A stretch of DNA of 64,000 nucleotides from Treponema denticola (lineage in GTDB: Bacteria > Spirochaetota > Spirochaetia > Treponematales > Breznakiellaceae): positions 1 to 64,000 of the forward strand of contig DYPP01000007.1 in assembly GCA_020719845.1 (NCBI GenBank). Reading direction: 5' to 3'. Positions 23,421 to 37,413 of this stretch are shown piece by piece. Position 1 is the stretch's first letter. Each line of letters begins with the position of its first letter. The notes beneath the pieces are model-generated. The model saw nothing but the letters and a program-made list of their open reading frames with translations. It did no database searches and was not told the origin of the DNA. The translations under genes were made by a program, and so were the position numbers.

Positions 23421-23600
23421 ATGAACAAGGTAACGCAGTTTGTCAAGGAATCCTACGCGGAGCTTCGCAAGGTTGTTTGGCCGAGCAGGGACGATGTCTT
23501 CGGTTCCGTCAAGGTAGTCATCATTTCCACCGTGGTCTTCGCGCTGGTCCTCGGCCTGGTGGATGCACTGCTCCTCCTCGGCGTGCAGGCTATTTTCTAA
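23421..23600 (+). CDS. secE: Preprotein translocase subunit SecE
   Basis: A 59-residue single-helix SecE: amphipathic QFVKESYAELRKVVWPSRDDVFGSVKVVII followed by the membrane helix VVFALVLGLVDALLLLGVQAIF. The KVxWPS motif that contacts SecY is intact. The start at ATG 23421 gives the normal minimal length; the upstream in-frame extension overlaps the promoter. SecY is encoded at 46515-47834. Confidence 0.95.
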   Translation: MNKVTQFVKESYAELRKVVWPSRDDVFGSVKVVIISTVVFALVLGLVDALLLLGVQAIF

Positions 23601-23613
23601 GTAAAGGTAGCAC

Positions 23614-24171
23614 ATGTCTACGGGCTGGTATGTCCTCCATACGTATTCGGGATACGAGAACAAGATAGAAAAAACCATCCACATGATGATCGCTTCGGGG
23701 GAACTCGAAAAAGAGGTCGTCCGGGACGTCAAGGTGCCTTCCGAAGAGGTGGTGGAAGTAAAAGACGGCAAAAAACGCACGCTGACCAAGAAATTCCTGC
23801 CCGGTTATATCCTGGTTGAAATGGATTTGCCCGAATTGGGCTGGAAGACCGCCTGTTCCCGGATCAAGAAAATTTCCGGCGTCACCGGTTTTGTCGGCAC
23901 GCCCGCCAACCGGCGGCCCCAGCCGCTGACCGGGGATGAAGCCCGGTCCATCCTGCAGAAAGCCGGCGAGATCAAGGGCGAGCGGGTCGTCCGGCCCCGG
24001 CAGTCCTTTTCCCAGGGCGAGCAGGTCAAGATCATCGATGGTCCCTTTGAGTCCTTTACCGGCACCATCGAAGAAGTCAACGTCGAAAAGAGCAAGCTCA
24101 AGGTGATGGTGGGCATCTTCGGACGCTCCACGCCGGTTGAGGTGGATCTGCTGCAAGTCGAGAAGATGTAG
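23614..24171 (+). CDS. nusG: Transcription termination/antitermination protein NusG
   Basis: A 185-residue NusG. The NGN domain has GWYVLHTYSGYENKIEKTI and RKFLPGYILVEM-like KKFLPGYILVEMDL, with VTGFVGTPANRRPQPL closing the domain. The KOW domain SQGEQVKIIDGPFESFTGTIEEVN and MVGIFGRSTPVEVDLLQVEKM is complete. It binds RNA polymerase and couples it to Rho or ribosomes. It lies 13 bases after secE. Confidence 0.96.
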   Translation: MSTGWYVLHTYSGYENKIEKTIHMMIASGELEKEVVRDVKVPSEEVVEVKDGKKRTLTKKFLPGYILVEMDLPELGWKTACSRIKKISGVTGFVGTPANRRPQPLTGDEARSILQKAGEIKGERVVRPRQSFSQGEQVKIIDGPFESFTGTIEEVNVEKSKLKVMVGIFGRSTPVEVDLLQVEKM

Positions 24172-24422
24172 GGGCGCGTCTAAAAGCTCGCCGCGTTTTA
24201 GCGCGGACTCAAGTTTGAAAAGCGGCGCTTCGGATCAGGTATCCGCGGCGCTTCTCATAACCGGCTGTTGCGGACCCGCAGGGTGCGCGCTTCCGGAAGG
24301 CGGAACCCCCGGGTGCCGCCGGCGAGGTGTTACCTCCAAGGATGGGAGTTTCCGACATTGGGCGGAGACGCTACCCCGGCGGGCTGGTTCCCGGCCGGGT
24401 ATACCACAGAAGGAGATTCTGA
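24172..24422 (+). other. Long leader between nusG and rplK
   Basis: 251 bases without a gene. It contains CTAAAA-N10-TTTTAG framed by GCGC/GCGC near 24177-24206, a direct repeat of GCGGCGCTTC (about 24223 and 24248), and the 11-mer GCGGACTCAAG that recurs before livH. The rplK-rplA leader is where L1 autoregulates in other bacteria, but I cannot identify the L1 site by eye. AGAAGGAG precedes rplK. Confidence 0.5.
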
Positions 24423-24854
24423 ATGGCAAAGAAAAAGGTCACCGCGATCGTCAAGCTGCAGTGCCCGGCGGGCAAGGCGACGCCCGCGCCGCCGGTCGGT
24501 CCCGCCCTGGGTCCCCACGGCGTCAGCGCGCCCCAGTTCGTAACGCAGTTCAACGAGCGCACCAAGAGCATGGAGACGGGCCTGATCATTCCCGTGGTCC
24601 TCACCGTCTACAGCGACAAATCGTTCACCTTCATCCTCAAGACGCCCCCGGCGTCGGTGCTGATCAAGAAGGGAGCGGGCATCGACAAGGGCTCCCCCGA
24701 GTCGCACAAGACCAAGGTGGGCAAGCTGCCCCGGGCCAAGCTGGAAGAAATCGCCAAACTGAAGATGCCCGACCTTACCGCCAACGACGTGGAAGCGGGT
24801 ATGCGCATCATCGCCGGGACCGCCCGATCCATGGGCGTTGAGGTGGAGTGGTAG
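24423..24854 (+). CDS. rplK: 50S ribosomal protein L11
   Basis: A 143-residue L11: [30 protein letters not shown] with the Pro-rich linker region targeted by thiostrepton, and the C-terminal RNA-binding domain with [45 protein letters not shown]. It binds the GTPase-associated region of 23S rRNA. First of the rplKAJL group; its stop is one base before the rplA start. Confidence 0.97.
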   Translation: MAKKKVTAIVKLQCPAGKATPAPPVGPALGPHGVSAPQFVTQFNERTKSMETGLIIPVVLTVYSDKSFTFILKTPPASVLIKKGAGIDKGSPESHKTKVGKLPRAKLEEIAKLKMPDLTANDVEAGMRIIAGTARSMGVEVEW

Positions 24855-24855
24855 T

Positions 24856-25536
24856 ATGAAGCACGGAAAAAAATACAACGCGAGTCTCAAGAATTATGAT
24901 TCCGCGGCGGTGTTGGACGCGGTTTCCGCGGCGGACGCGGTCAAAAAACTGGCTTTTGCCAAATTCGACGAAACCGTGGACGTTTCGGTCAAGCTCAACC
25001 TGAAAAAGAGCCAGTCCGTGCGGGACACCGTCGTGCTGCCCCACCAGTTCCGGGGCGAAAAGAAGATCCTGGTGTTCTGCAAGGGCGAAAAAGAAAAAGA
25101 AGCCCAGGAAGCCGGGGCAACCTACTTCGGTTCGGACGAAATGATCGAGAAGGTCAAGGGTGGCTGGCTGGATTTCGACATCGCCGTGGCCACCCCGGAC
25201 ATGATGAAGGACGTGGGCAAGCTGGGTATGGTGCTGGGCCGCAAGGGCCTGATGCCCAACCCCAAGACCGGCACGGTCACCTTCGACCTCAAGGCCGCCC
25301 TGGCGGAGCTGCGCAAGGGCCGGGTCGAGTTCCGGGCGGACAAGACCGGCGTCGTGCACCTGCCGGTGGGCAAGGTGTCCATGGAAGGCGCCAAGATCGC
25401 CGACAACGTCCACGCGGTGATGAAAGAAATTCGGCGCAAGAAGCCTGCCGACGCCAAGGGCGACTTTATCGCCTCGATCTCCATCAGTTCCAGCATGGGA
25501 CCGGGAGTATGGGTTTCCGTCAAGGATGAGGAGTAA
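24856..25536 (+). CDS. rplA: 50S ribosomal protein L1
   Basis: A 226-residue L1, with [12 protein letters not shown] at the N-terminus, [27 protein letters not shown], and the second-domain motif [20 protein letters not shown] 24856 follows the rplK stop directly; the longer frame from 24838 lies inside rplK. In other bacteria L1 represses this operon at the leader. Confidence 0.97.
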   Translation: MKHGKKYNASLKNYDSAAVLDAVSAADAVKKLAFAKFDETVDVSVKLNLKKSQSVRDTVVLPHQFRGEKKILVFCKGEKEKEAQEAGATYFGSDEMIEKVKGGWLDFDIAVATPDMMKDVGKLGMVLGRKGLMPNPKTGTVTFDLKAALAELRKGRVEFRADKTGVVHLPVGKVSMEGAKIADNVHAVMKEIRRKKPADAKGDFIASISISSSMGPGVWVSVKDEE

Positions 25537-25539
25537 GCC

Positions 25540-26085
25540 ATGGCCATTGTCGCCAAAAAATTGCAGGACGCCAAGATTTCGTCCATCGATGCCCTGAAGA
25601 AGACCTTCGGCGCCGTTCCGGACTTCATCTTTGCCGATTACCGCGGCCTGACGGTGGAGCAGATTTCCAACCTGCGCCGCCAGCTGCGGGCCAAGGAAGC
25701 CCAGTTCAAGGTGGTCAAGAACAATTTTGCCCGCCTGGCCTTCGAGCAGCTTTCCGCGCCGGACGTGCACGACTACCTGGTCGGGCCGACGGCGGTGGCC
25801 ATTTCGCCCCGGGACGCCAACGAAGTAGCCAAGATCATGTTCGATTTTGCCAAGGAAGTGCCCGCCCTCAAGGTCAAGGGCGGTCTGGTCGGCGCCACCG
25901 TCTACGGCGCCCAGCAGATCGAAGCCTTCTCCAGACTGCCGGGCCGGCTGGAACTGATCGCCATGCTGATGTCCGTCATGAACGCTCCGGCGCGCAATCT
26001 GGCCGCGGCGCTCAACGACATCAACGCCCGCCTGGTCCGCACCGTCAAAGCGGTGGCCGACAAGAAGCAGGAAGGCGCGGCCTAA
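25540..26085 (+). CDS. rplJ: 50S ribosomal protein L10
   Basis: A 181-residue L10. [40 protein letters not shown] is the rRNA-binding half; the C-terminal helix carrying L7/L12 dimers is [24 protein letters not shown]. It forms the stalk base with L12. It starts three bases after rplA. Confidence 0.96.
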   Translation: MAIVAKKLQDAKISSIDALKKTFGAVPDFIFADYRGLTVEQISNLRRQLRAKEAQFKVVKNNFARLAFEQLSAPDVHDYLVGPTAVAISPRDANEVAKIMFDFAKEVPALKVKGGLVGATVYGAQQIEAFSRLPGRLELIAMLMSVMNAPARNLAAALNDINARLVRTVKAVADKKQEGAA

Positions 26086-26239
26086 ACCGCAGCGACGCTA
26101 GTCGCCGCTATTGTACGCGATACATGACCTTCAGGCTTCGGAAGGCTGCCGTTCCTGTCGGTCTTATTGAAATTGCCGGTAAACCGGCGGCGCTCCGTAT
26201 GGAGCGTACAAAGCTACTGTCCAAATAGGAGAAGATAAT
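26086..26239 (+). other. rplJ-rplL gap with hairpins
   Basis: 154 bases without a gene. GCTCC-GTAT-GGAGC near 26192-26205 and other GC-rich stems are visible; AGGAGAA precedes rplL. It may allow separate, higher expression of L12, which is needed in several copies per ribosome. Confidence 0.4.
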
Positions 26240-26626
26240 ATGGCAGCGCTTACCAAAGATCAGATTCTCGATGCGATTGCTTCCATGACCGTGCTTGAGG
26301 TTTCGGAACTCGTCAAGGCGATGGAAGAGAAGTTCGGCGTTTCCGCCGCCGCTCCGGTGGCCGTCGCCGCCGCCGCCGGCCCCGGCGCCGCCGCGGCTCC
26401 CGTGGAAGAGCAGACCGAATTCAACGTCATCCTCAAGGCCTATGAGGACACCAAGAAGATCGCGGTCATCAAGGAAGTCCGGGCCGTTACCGGTCTGGGC
26501 CTCAAAGAAGCCAAGGATCTCGTTGAAGGCGCCCCCAAGCCCCTCAAAGAGGCCGTTTCCAAAGAAGAAGCTGCCAAAATCAAGGAGCAGGTTACTGCTG
26601 CCGGCGGTACGGTTGAAATTCAGTAG
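26240..26626 (+). CDS. rplL: 50S ribosomal protein L7/L12
   Basis: A 128-residue L12: N-terminal dimerisation helices ([31 protein letters not shown]), an Ala/Pro-rich hinge ([15 protein letters not shown]), and the factor-binding C-terminal domain ([32 protein letters not shown]). It recruits elongation factors. It is followed by a long hairpin and an intrinsic terminator/attenuator before rpoB. Confidence 0.97.
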   Translation: MAALTKDQILDAIASMTVLEVSELVKAMEEKFGVSAAAPVAVAAAAGPGAAAAPVEEQTEFNVILKAYEDTKKIAVIKEVRAVTGLGLKEAKDLVEGAPKPLKEAVSKEEAAKIKEQVTAAGGTVEIQ

Positions 26627-26662
26627 GAAAACGGATCATCCAGTTTATTTTTCTCAACATGG

Positions 26663-26692
26663 AATAGTGAGAACCTGCGGGTTTTCACTATT
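26663..26692 (+). other. Long perfect hairpin between rplL and rpoB
   Basis: AATAGTGAGAACC and GGTTTTCACTATT pair over 13 positions (one G-U) around a TGCG loop. No T-run follows, so this is probably a processing or stability element rather than a terminator. Confidence 0.75.
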
Positions 26693-26698
26693 CCGTTA

Positions 26699-26727
26699 GG
26701 CTCCCCGCCTTCGGGCGGAGCCTTTTT
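26699..26727 (+). terminator. Intrinsic terminator/attenuator between rplL and rpoB
   Basis: GGCTCC and CCGCC pair with GGCGG and AGCC around a TTCG loop, directly followed by TTTTT. It lies 62 bases before rpoB and should reduce rpoBC transcription relative to the ribosomal genes, as the attenuator at this place does in E. coli. Confidence 0.85.
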
Positions 26728-26789
26728 GTAGTCTACAGGTAAAAATAGAAATTCCGATCTGGTCGGACGGTACCGATAGGGGGTAACGA

Positions 26790-30311
<3,522 letters not shown>

Positions 30312-30315
30312 CATG

Positions 30316-30439
30316 GTGTTGAAAAACCGCGGATGCGGGCTTTTCAACACTACAATATTGTCGCTATTGCGTACCAACCCGCAAGGGTTGGGAGCAATAG
30401 CAAGGGTTGTAGAAATAGCAACCGGCTATTTCTACAACC
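30316..30439 (+). repeat. Three consecutive long hairpins between rpoB and rpoC
   Basis: Hairpin 1 (30316-30350) pairs GTGTTGAAAA with TTTTCAACAC and CCGC with GCGG. Hairpin 2 (30363-30401) pairs GCTATTGC with GCAATAGC and CCAACCC with GGGTTGG around a GCAA loop. Hairpin 3 (30405-30439) pairs GGTTGTAGAAATAGC with its exact complement around a five-base loop. None is followed by a T-run. Together they fill almost the whole 145-base gap. Confidence 0.9.
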
Positions 30440-30456
30440 TCTAAAGGGGTTACAGG

Positions 30457-33400
30457 ATGCGGGATATACAAGACTTCGATTCCATAATGATAAAACTGGC
30501 CTCCCCGGACATGATCCGGGCCTGGTCCTACGGCGAAGTGAAAAAGCCGGAAACCATCAACTACCGGACCCTGCGGCCCGAGAAGGACGGTCTGTTCTGC
30601 GAGCGCATCTTCGGCACCACCAAAGAGTGGGAGTGCTACTGCGGCAAGTTCAAGTCCATCCGCTACAAGGGCGTCATCTGCGACCGTTGCGGCGTCGAAG
30701 TTACCCACTTCAAGGTGCGCCGGGAACGGATGGGACACATCGAACTGGCGGCGCCGGTATCGCACATCTGGTACTACCGCTCCGTGCCCAGCCGCATGGG
30801 CTTGCTGCTGGACCTGCCCATGGCCGCGCTGCGCTCCGTCCTGTACTACGAAAAATACGTGGTCATCGAACCCGGCGACACGGATCTCAAAAAGATGCAG
30901 CTGCTGACGGAAGAAGAATACTACGAAGCCCAGGAGCGCTACGGCGGCGGCTTTACCGCCGGCATGGGCGCCGAAGCGGTGCGCACGCTGCTGGAAAACC
31001 TCAACCTGGACCAGATGGCCATCGACCTGCGGGCCAAAATGATCGAAAAGGGCGCCAAAAGCGACAAGCGCCTGCTCAAGCGCATCGAAATAGTCGAAAA
31101 TTTCCGCAACTCCACCAATAAGCCGGAGTGGATGATCCTGGAGACCATCCCGGTCATCCCGCCGGAGCTGCGCCCCATGGTCCAGCTGGACGGCGGGCGT
31201 TTTGCCACTTCGGACCTGAACGACCTGTACCGCCGGGTGATCAACCGCAACAACCGGCTCAAGCGGCTGCAGACCCTGAACGCCCCGGACATCATCATCC
31301 GCAACGAAAAACGGATGCTCCAGGAGGCGGTGGACGCGCTGTTCGACAATTCCAAAAAGAAGCGGGTGGTCAAGGGCGCCAGCAACCGGCCGCTCAAGTC
31401 GATCAGCGACATGCTCAAGGGCAAGCAGGGGCGTTTCCGCCAGAACCTGCTGGGCAAGCGGGTCGACTATTCGGGCCGGTCGGTCATCACCGTCGGTCCG
31501 GACCTCAAGCTCTGGCAGTGCGGTCTGCCCACCAAAATGGCCCTGGAGCTCTTCAAGCCCTTCATCATGAAGAAGCTGGTGGACAAGGACGTGGTCTACA
31601 ACATCAAGAAAGCCAAGATGCTGGTGGAACAGGAAACGCCGGAAGTCTTCGCCATCCTGGACGAAGTGGTCAAGGAGCATCCGGTGATGCTCAACCGCGC
31701 GCCGACCCTGCACCGCCTGGGCATCCAGGCCTTCGAGCCCGTGCTGGTCGAAGGCAAGGCCATCAAGCTGCATCCCCTGGTCTGCCACGCCTTCAACGCC
31801 GACTTCGACGGCGACCAAATGGCCGTGCACGTCCCGCTGACCCAGGCCGCCCAGATGGAATGCTGGACGCTGATGCTGTCCGCCCGGAACCTGCTGAACC
31901 CGGCCAACGGCAAGACCATCGTCTTCCCTTCCCAGGACATGGTGCTGGGCATCAACTATCTGACCAAGATCAAGTCCGACGGCAAGGGTACGGGTCGGCG
32001 CTATTCTTCCACCGAAGAGATCGTCATGGCCGTGGAATCCAAGGCCCTGGAGTGGGAATCGGTCATCACCGTCCGCGCTCCCCGCTCGGTGGTCTGGACC
32101 AAGCCGGCGCACGAAGTTCCGGTCGGCGCCGACGGCCTGATCCAAACCACCGCCGGGCGCCTGGTCTTCAACGAGGAACTGCCGCCCGAACTGCCGTTCA
32201 TGAACTTTGAGCTGCGGGACAAGGAATTGAAGGTGCTGATCGAGTACGTTTACCGGCACAACGGTCCCTGGACCACGGTGCGGATGCTGGACTCGATCAA
32301 GGCCACGGGCTACAAGTACGCCACCGTCTTCGGCGCCACCATCGGCGTCGACGACATCGTGGTGCCCAAAGAAAAGGTCGAAATGATCGACAAGGCCAAC
32401 AAAGAGGTCGAATCGATCCAGAAGCAGTACCGCCAGGGCCACATCACCCAGGAAGAACGCTACAACCGGGTCGTCGAAGTCTGGTCCAAGACCAACGAAG
32501 ACCTGACCAACATCATGATGAAGACCCTGGAAGCCGATCGTGGCGGGTTCAACTCGGTGTACATGATGGCCAACTCCGGCGCCCGGGGAAGCCGCAACCA
32601 GATCCGCCAGCTGGCGGGCATGCGCGGCCTGATGGCCAAGCCCTCGGGGGACATCATCGAACTGCCCATCCGGTCCAACTTCAAGGACGGCTTGTCGGTC
32701 ATCGAATTCTTCATTTCCACCAACGGCGCCCGCAAGGGTCTGGCGGATACGGCGCTCAAGACCGCCGACGCCGGCTACCTTACCCGCCGGCTGGTGGACA
32801 TCGCCCAGGACGTGGTCATCAACGAAGAAGACTGCGGCACCATCAACGGCATCCCCCACTTCGCCATCAAGGACGGCGAAGACGTGGTCGAGACGCTGCG
32901 GGACCGCATCGTCGGCCGGTACACGCTGGAACGCGTCAAGCACCCGATCACCGGGGAGCTGATCGTGGACGTCAACGAAGAAATCACCGAAGAGATCGGC
33001 ACGGCCATCGAAGAAGCGGGCATCGAGTCGGTGCGCATCCGCACCGTGCTGACCTGCGAAGCCAAGCACGGCGTGTGCCGCAAGTGCTACGGCCGCAACC
33101 TGGCCACCAACCGGCCCGTGGACATCGGCGAGGCGGTGGGCATCATCGCCGCCCAGTCCATCGGCCAGCCGGGTACGCAGCTGACCATGCGGACCTTCCA
33201 CATCGGCGGCGCGGCCACCAAATCCAGCGAAGAGAACCGGACCTTCCTCAAATATCCGGTCTATATCCGGGACATACTGGGCGCCCACGTGCCCATGGCG
33301 GACGGCAAGCTGCTCTTTACCCGCAAAGGCTACACCATCGTCAACAAGGTGATGCGCGAGTTCAAGCTGGAGCCCAAGGACGAGCTGCTGGTCGAAGACG

Positions 33401-34731
33401 GAAAGCGCATCATCCGCGGCGAGGCGGTCATCCGCCGGGGCGGCAAGGACATCCTTTCTTCGGAAATCGCCTATTCCATGGTCCTCAACGGAATGCTCTA
33501 CCTGATCGGACAAGACCAAAAAATCGAAATCCGCAACGGTTCGGACTTTTTGGTCAAAAAGGGCCAGGTGGTAGCCGCGGATCAGACCATCGCCAGCTTC
33601 GACCCCTTCGCCGACCCGATCATCGCCGAGACTTCCGGTTACGTCCGCTATGAGGACATCATTCCCGGCACGACGCTGAAGGAAGAGCTGGACGAGGAAA
33701 CGGGCAACATCGAGAAGCGGATCACCGAGTTCCAGCTGGAAACCAAGCAGCCCCGCATCCTGATCAGCGACGAAGCGGGCAACGAGCTGGCTTCCTACTA
33801 CCTGCCCGGCGGCGCCTACCTGCTGGTCGACGAGGGCGAAAAGCTCAACGCCGGCCGGACCATCGCCAAGACGCTCAAGGAATCGGCCAAGGCCATGGAC
33901 ATCACCGGCGGCTTGCCCCGGGTCAGCGAGCTCTTCGAGGCCCGCAAGCCCAAGGCGCCCACGGTCCTGGCCCAGGTTTCCGGCAAGGTCCTGTTCAAGG
34001 GCATCGTCAAGGGCAAGCGCATCATCCAGGTGCGGGACGACTTCGGCAAGGAATTCAAGCATCTGGTGCCCATGACCAAACGGTTGCTGGTCCGGGACGG
34101 GGATACCGTCGAAGCCGGCGAGCCGCTGTGCGTCGGCGCCGCCAATCCCCACGATATCCTGCATATCATGGGCGAAAACGCGCTGCAGCGCTACCTGATG
34201 GACGAAATCCAGCAGGTGTACCGGCTGCAGGGCGTGACCATCAACGACAAGCACATCGGCGTCATCGTGCGCCAGATGATGCGCAAGGTGGAGATCGTCT
34301 CCGTCGGGGACACCAAGTTCATCTACGGCCAGATGGTGGACAAGTACCGCTTCCACGAAGAGAACAACCGGGTAATCAACGAGGGCGGACAGCCTGCGGT
34401 GGCCCGGCCGATGTTCCAGGGCATCACCAAGGCGTCGCTGAACATCGATTCCTTCCTTTCTGCGGCTTCCTTCCAGGAGACCACCCGGGTGCTGACCAAC
34501 GCGGCCATCGCCGGATCCACCGACTACCTGCGGGGCCTCAAGGAAAACATCATCATCGGGCACCCGATTCCCGCCGGCACGGGCATGAAGCGCTACCGGG
34601 CGGTCAAGCTCTTTGACCAGGACCAGCAGGATATGGACGTCTACATGCAGGAAATCCTGGAAAAACGGAAGCTGGAAAAGGTAGCCGAACCGATCGAGGA
34701 AGACTACGATACGGATGAAGGGGAGGAATGA
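30457..34731 (+). CDS. rpoC: RNA polymerase beta' subunit
   Basis: A 1424-residue beta' subunit. The N-terminal zinc ribbon is [23 protein letters not shown]; the catalytic Mg2+ loop NADFDGD is at residues 447-453; the second zinc site is [16 protein letters not shown]. Bridge/trigger regions include [29 protein letters not shown] and [30 protein letters not shown]. The C-terminus ends in a short acidic tail ([10 protein letters not shown]). Confidence 0.98.
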   Translation: MRDIQDFDSIMIKLASPDMIRAWSYGEVKKPETINYRTLRPEKDGLFCERIFGTTKEWECYCGKFKSIRYKGVICDRCGVEVTHFKVRRERMGHIELAAPVSHIWYYRSVPSRMGLLLDLPMAALRSVLYYEKYVVIEPGDTDLKKMQLLTEEEYYEAQERYGGGFTAGMGAEAVRTLLENLNLDQMAIDLRAKMIEKGAKSDKRLLKRIEIVENFRNSTNKPEWMILETIPVIPPELRPMVQLDGGRFATSDLNDLYRRVINRNNRLKRLQTLNAPDIIIRNEKRMLQEAVDALFDNSKKKRVVKGASNRPLKSISDMLKGKQGRFRQNLLGKRVDYSGRSVITVGPDLKLWQCGLPTKMALELFKPFIMKKLVDKDVVYNIKKAKMLVEQETPEVFAILDEVVKEHPVMLNRAPTLHRLGIQAFEPVLVEGKAIKLHPLVCHAFNADFDGDQMAVHVPLTQAAQMECWTLMLSARNLLNPANGKTIVFPSQDMVLGINYLTKIKSDGKGTGRRYSSTEEIVMAVESKALEWESVITVRAPRSVVWTKPAHEVPVGADGLIQTTAGRLVFNEELPPELPFMNFELRDKELKVLIEYVYRHNGPWTTVRMLDSIKATGYKYATVFGATIGVDDIVVPKEKVEMIDKANKEVESIQKQYRQGHITQEERYNRVVEVWSKTNEDLTNIMMKTLEADRGGFNSVYMMANSGARGSRNQIRQLAGMRGLMAKPSGDIIELPIRSNFKDGLSVIEFFISTNGARKGLADTALKTADAGYLTRRLVDIAQDVVINEEDCGTINGIPHFAIKDGEDVVETLRDRIVGRYTLERVKHPITGELIVDVNEEITEEIGTAIEEAGIESVRIRTVLTCEAKHGVCRKCYGRNLATNRPVDIGEAVGIIAAQSIGQPGTQLTMRTFHIGGAATKSSEENRTFLKYPVYIRDILGAHVPMADGKLLFTRKGYTIVNKVMREFKLEPKDELLVEDGKRIIRGEAVIRRGGKDILSSEIAYSMVLNGMLYLIGQDQKIEIRNGSDFLVKKGQVVAADQTIASFDPFADPIIAETSGYVRYEDIIPGTTLKEELDEETGNIEKRITEFQLETKQPRILISDEAGNELASYYLPGGAYLLVDEGEKLNAGRTIAKTLKESAKAMDITGGLPRVSELFEARKPKAPTVLAQVSGKVLFKGIVKGKRIIQVRDDFGKEFKHLVPMTKRLLVRDGDTVEAGEPLCVGAANPHDILHIMGENALQRYLMDEIQQVYRLQGVTINDKHIGVIVRQMMRKVEIVSVGDTKFIYGQMVDKYRFHEENNRVINEGGQPAVARPMFQGITKASLNIDSFLSAASFQETTRVLTNAAIAGSTDYLRGLKENIIIGHPIPAGTGMKRYRAVKLFDQDQQDMDVYMQEILEKRKLEKVAEPIEEDYDTDEGEE

Positions 34732-34752
34732 ACCATATTCCGCTCTTGCTCC

Positions 34753-34781
34753 TTGACCAATTTTGAGAAGGGCGCTATAGT
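34753..34781 (+). promoter_or_regulatory. Promoter in front of rpsL
   Basis: TTGACC (34753-34758), 17-base spacer, TATAGT (34776-34781), giving a leader of about 70 bases that contains a small hairpin (ACAC, ACC paired with GGT, GTGT). It would drive the rpsL-rpsG unit separately from rpoBC. Confidence 0.75.
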
Positions 34782-34857
34782 ACACCACCGTTTGGTAGTG
34801 TAGTTACACATACGGGTCGGGTGCTGACGACGCGTAACATAAGGGAGTTTGTATTTA

Positions 34858-35232
34858 ATGCCTACGATTAACCAGCTGGTCCGTTTCGGACGCAAGCAGA
34901 TAGCGGTAAAGACCAAGTCTCCGGCTTTGCAGTCCTGCCCGCAAAAGCGGGGCGTGTGTACCCGCGTCATGACCGTGACGCCGAAAAAGCCCAACTCGGC
35001 GCTCCGGAAGGTAGCCCGCGTGCGCCTTTCCCACGGCACCGAAGTTACCGCCTACATCCCCGGCGTGGGGCACAACCTGCAGGAACACTCGGTCGTGTTG
35101 GTCCGCGGCGGACGCGTCAAGGATCTTCCGGGCGTTCGTTATCACATCATCCGTGGCGCCAAGGACACCCTGGGCGTTGAGGATCGCAAGCGCAGCCGTT
35201 CCAAGTACGGCGCCAAGCGGCCCAAGGCGTAA
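34858..35232 (+). CDS. rpsL: 30S ribosomal protein S12
   Basis: A 124-residue S12: [76 protein letters not shown] and the basic tail [13 protein letters not shown]. The Lys residues of [10 protein letters not shown] and GRVKDLPGV where streptomycin resistance arises are wild type, so this protein does not predict resistance. ATG 34858 is chosen over 34849 from the conserved N-terminus. Confidence 0.97.
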   Translation: MPTINQLVRFGRKQIAVKTKSPALQSCPQKRGVCTRVMTVTPKKPNSALRKVARVRLSHGTEVTAYIPGVGHNLQEHSVVLVRGGRVKDLPGVRYHIIRGAKDTLGVEDRKRSRSKYGAKRPKA

Positions 35233-35244
35233 GGGAGGAATAAA

Positions 35245-35715
35245 ATGGGTAGAAAAAAGAAGACCATCGATCGCGGCATCCTGCCGGATCCTAAATACAA
35301 CAGCGTAGTCCTGTCCAAGTTCGTCAACCGGATGATGTGGCAGGGTAAGCGCTCCATCACCCTGCGCATCGTGCACGGCGCGATGGAAAAGATTCAGTCC
35401 AAGGTCGAAAAAGAGCCATTGGAAGTTTTCCTGAAGGCCATCGACAACGTCAAACCCCTGGTTGAGGTCAAATCCCGCCGGGTGGGCGGTGCCACGTACC
35501 AGGTTCCGGTCGAAATTCGGGAATCCCGCCGGGAAGCCTTGGGTATGCGTTGGCTGATCAACGCCGCCCGCGCCCGTTCGGGCCACGAGATGAGCGAGCG
35601 CCTGGCTTCGGAATTGCTCGACGCGTTCAACAATACCGGAACCGCTTTCAAGAAGAAGGAAGATACGCACAAGATGGCCGAAGCCAACAAGGCTTTTGCC
35701 CACTATCGCTGGTAA
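35245..35715 (+). CDS. rpsG: 30S ribosomal protein S7
   Basis: A 156-residue S7: [37 protein letters not shown] at the N-terminus, [33 protein letters not shown] and the C-terminal [21 protein letters not shown]. It nucleates assembly of the 30S head. It starts 12 bases after rpsL with GGGAGG in between. Confidence 0.97.
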   Translation: MGRKKKTIDRGILPDPKYNSVVLSKFVNRMMWQGKRSITLRIVHGAMEKIQSKVEKEPLEVFLKAIDNVKPLVEVKSRRVGGATYQVPVEIRESRREALGMRWLINAARARSGHEMSERLASELLDAFNNTGTAFKKKEDTHKMAEANKAFAHYRW

Positions 35716-36161
35716 CAAGCCGGATCCTTTTCCGGATGGTCTTTGAAATGAAATGGGGAATCGTCCTTGGGCTTTGAAGGCCGGAGGGTGATTCCACGAT
35801 TGCCCTGTCTGGGGTTGTGTTGAGGAGGTAGAAGGTATCCTAATTCTGCGATCGTCGACCAACCCGGAAAGGGGCGGTCTTGATGATCCAAACCGATCAT
35901 CGCGGGGGCCCGGCGGCAAAAAGCCGGTGTTCCTTTGGCGTAGTCCGCGATGGGATAGGTGGAACGAGGCAAAATGCAACCCGGCGGGAGCCATGCTCCG
36001 CGCCGCGGCAGCACCCACGCACCACTAAACCCCTATTAACGGAATACCCATTTTGGCGCCCGTCCCGGACGGGCAGGTATGTCTTGCGCTCATTTCGGCG
36101 TTTGGATATACTTCCCGGAATTGCATTAAACTTGAGTGCCCATATTCGGAAGGAGGACACA
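35716..36161 (+). other. 446-base gene-free gap between rpsG and tuf
   Basis: Most bacteria have fusA here; no EF-G sequence or remnant is visible in any frame. The gap holds a CCGGC-N8-GCCGG stem near 35911-35928, a perfect GCCCGTCC-C-GGACGGGC palindrome at 36058-36074, and the tuf promoter. No coding frame with family resemblance is seen; frames reading into tuf are extensions without a ribosome-binding site. Confidence 0.7.
36084..36112 (+). promoter_or_regulatory. Promoter in front of tuf and the S10 genes
   Basis: TTGCGC (36084-36089), 17-base spacer, TATACT (36107-36112), with a predicted leader of about 43 bases that includes AAGGAGG. The palindrome at 36058-36074 lies just upstream of the -35 box. 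Confidence 0.65.
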
Positions 36162-37352
36162 ATGGCAAAGGATAAGTTCAACAGAACCAAGATGCACATG
36201 AACGTCGGTACGATCGGCCACGTCGATCATGGTAAAACCACGCTTTCCGCCGCTATTACGATGCACTGCGCAAAGAAATACGGCGACAAGGTCATGAAGT
36301 ACGACGAGATCGACAACGCGCCGGAAGAGAAGGCCCGGGGTATCACCATCAATACCCGGCACCTTGAGTACCAGTCGGACAAGCGGCACTACGCCCACAT
36401 CGACTGCCCCGGCCACGCCGACTACATCAAGAACATGATCACCGGCGCCGCCCAGATGGACGGTTCCATCCTGGTCGTTTCCGCTCCCGACTCGGTCATG
36501 CCCCAGACCCGGGAACACATCATCCTGGCCCGCCAGGTAGGCGTGCCCAACATGATCGTCTTCCTCAACAAGGTCGACCTGGTGGACGATCCGGAACTGA
36601 TCGAACTGGTGGAAGAAGAAATCCGCGACGTGCTGACCCAGAACGGGTTCCCCGGCGCCGAGATCCCCATCATCAAGGGTGCGGCGTTCAAGGCCATGAC
36701 CGAACCGGACAATCCGGAGGCCACCAAGTGCATCGACGAGCTGCTGACCGCCATGGACAGCTACTTCCCCGATCCGGTGCGGGACGAAGCCAAGCCCTTC
36801 CTGATGCCCATCGAAGACGTGTTCACCATTTCCGGCCGCGGCACCGTCGTTACCGGCAAGGTCGACCGGGGTATCGTCAAGCTCAACGAAGAAGTTGAAA
36901 TCGTCGGCATCAAGCCGACGCGCAAGACGGTCGTCACGGGTATTGAAATGTTCAACAAGCTGCTGGAAGAAGGCCAGGCGGGCGACAACATCGGCGCCCT
37001 GCTCCGGGGCGTGGACAAGAAGGACGTCGAGCGCGGCCAGGTTCTGGCCAAGACGGGCACCATCAACCCGCACAGCAAGTTCAAGGGCCAGATCTACTGC
37101 CTGTCCCAGGCTGAGGGCGGACGGCACAGTCCTTTCTTTACCGGCTACCGGCCCCAGTTCTACTTCCGGACCACCGACATCACCGGCACCGTCGCGCTTC
37201 CTGCGGGAAAAGAAATGGTCATGCCCGGCGACAACACCGAGATCCTGGGTGAGCTGATCCACCCGATCGCCATGGAAAAGGGCCTCCGTTTCGCCATTCG
37301 CGAAGGCGGCCGCACCGTAGCGTCCGGTCAGGTTATTGAGATCACCGAATAG
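36162..37352 (+). CDS. tuf: Elongation factor Tu
   Basis: A 396-residue EF-Tu. P-loop GHVDHGKT at 19-26, DCPGH, NKVD and [10 protein letters not shown] are intact, and domain 3 ends [15 protein letters not shown]. The stretch [13 protein letters not shown] differs from the common DGPMPQ; treponemes have DGVMPQ-like forms. Segments such as [28 protein letters not shown] and [13 protein letters not shown] are treponeme-like. It delivers aminoacyl-tRNA to the ribosome. AAGGAGG precedes the ATG. Confidence 0.98.
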   Translation: MAKDKFNRTKMHMNVGTIGHVDHGKTTLSAAITMHCAKKYGDKVMKYDEIDNAPEEKARGITINTRHLEYQSDKRHYAHIDCPGHADYIKNMITGAAQMDGSILVVSAPDSVMPQTREHIILARQVGVPNMIVFLNKVDLVDDPELIELVEEEIRDVLTQNGFPGAEIPIIKGAAFKAMTEPDNPEATKCIDELLTAMDSYFPDPVRDEAKPFLMPIEDVFTISGRGTVVTGKVDRGIVKLNEEVEIVGIKPTRKTVVTGIEMFNKLLEEGQAGDNIGALLRGVDKKDVERGQVLAKTGTINPHSKFKGQIYCLSQAEGGRHSPFFTGYRPQFYFRTTDITGTVALPAGKEMVMPGDNTEILGELIHPIAMEKGLRFAIREGGRTVASGQVIEITE

Positions 37353-37368
37353 ATTCGGTGAGACGGAT

Positions 37369-37404
37369 GGCGGTCCAGCGCTGTGAGCCGGGCCGCCTTC
37401 TTTT
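37369..37404 (+). terminator. Weak terminator-like hairpin between tuf and rpsJ
   Basis: GGCGGTCC and GGGCCGCC pair over eight positions (one G-U), followed by TTCTTTT. Partial termination could set a higher tuf level than downstream ribosomal genes; rpsJ starts only ten bases later. Confidence 0.45.
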
Positions 37405-37413
37405 GGAGGAATA

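Noticed and set aside
34728-34766. Twelve-codon frame [12 protein letters not shown] overlapping the rpoC stop
   Set aside because: It covers the rpsL promoter -35 region and has no sign of being a leader peptide (no codon run, no attenuator).
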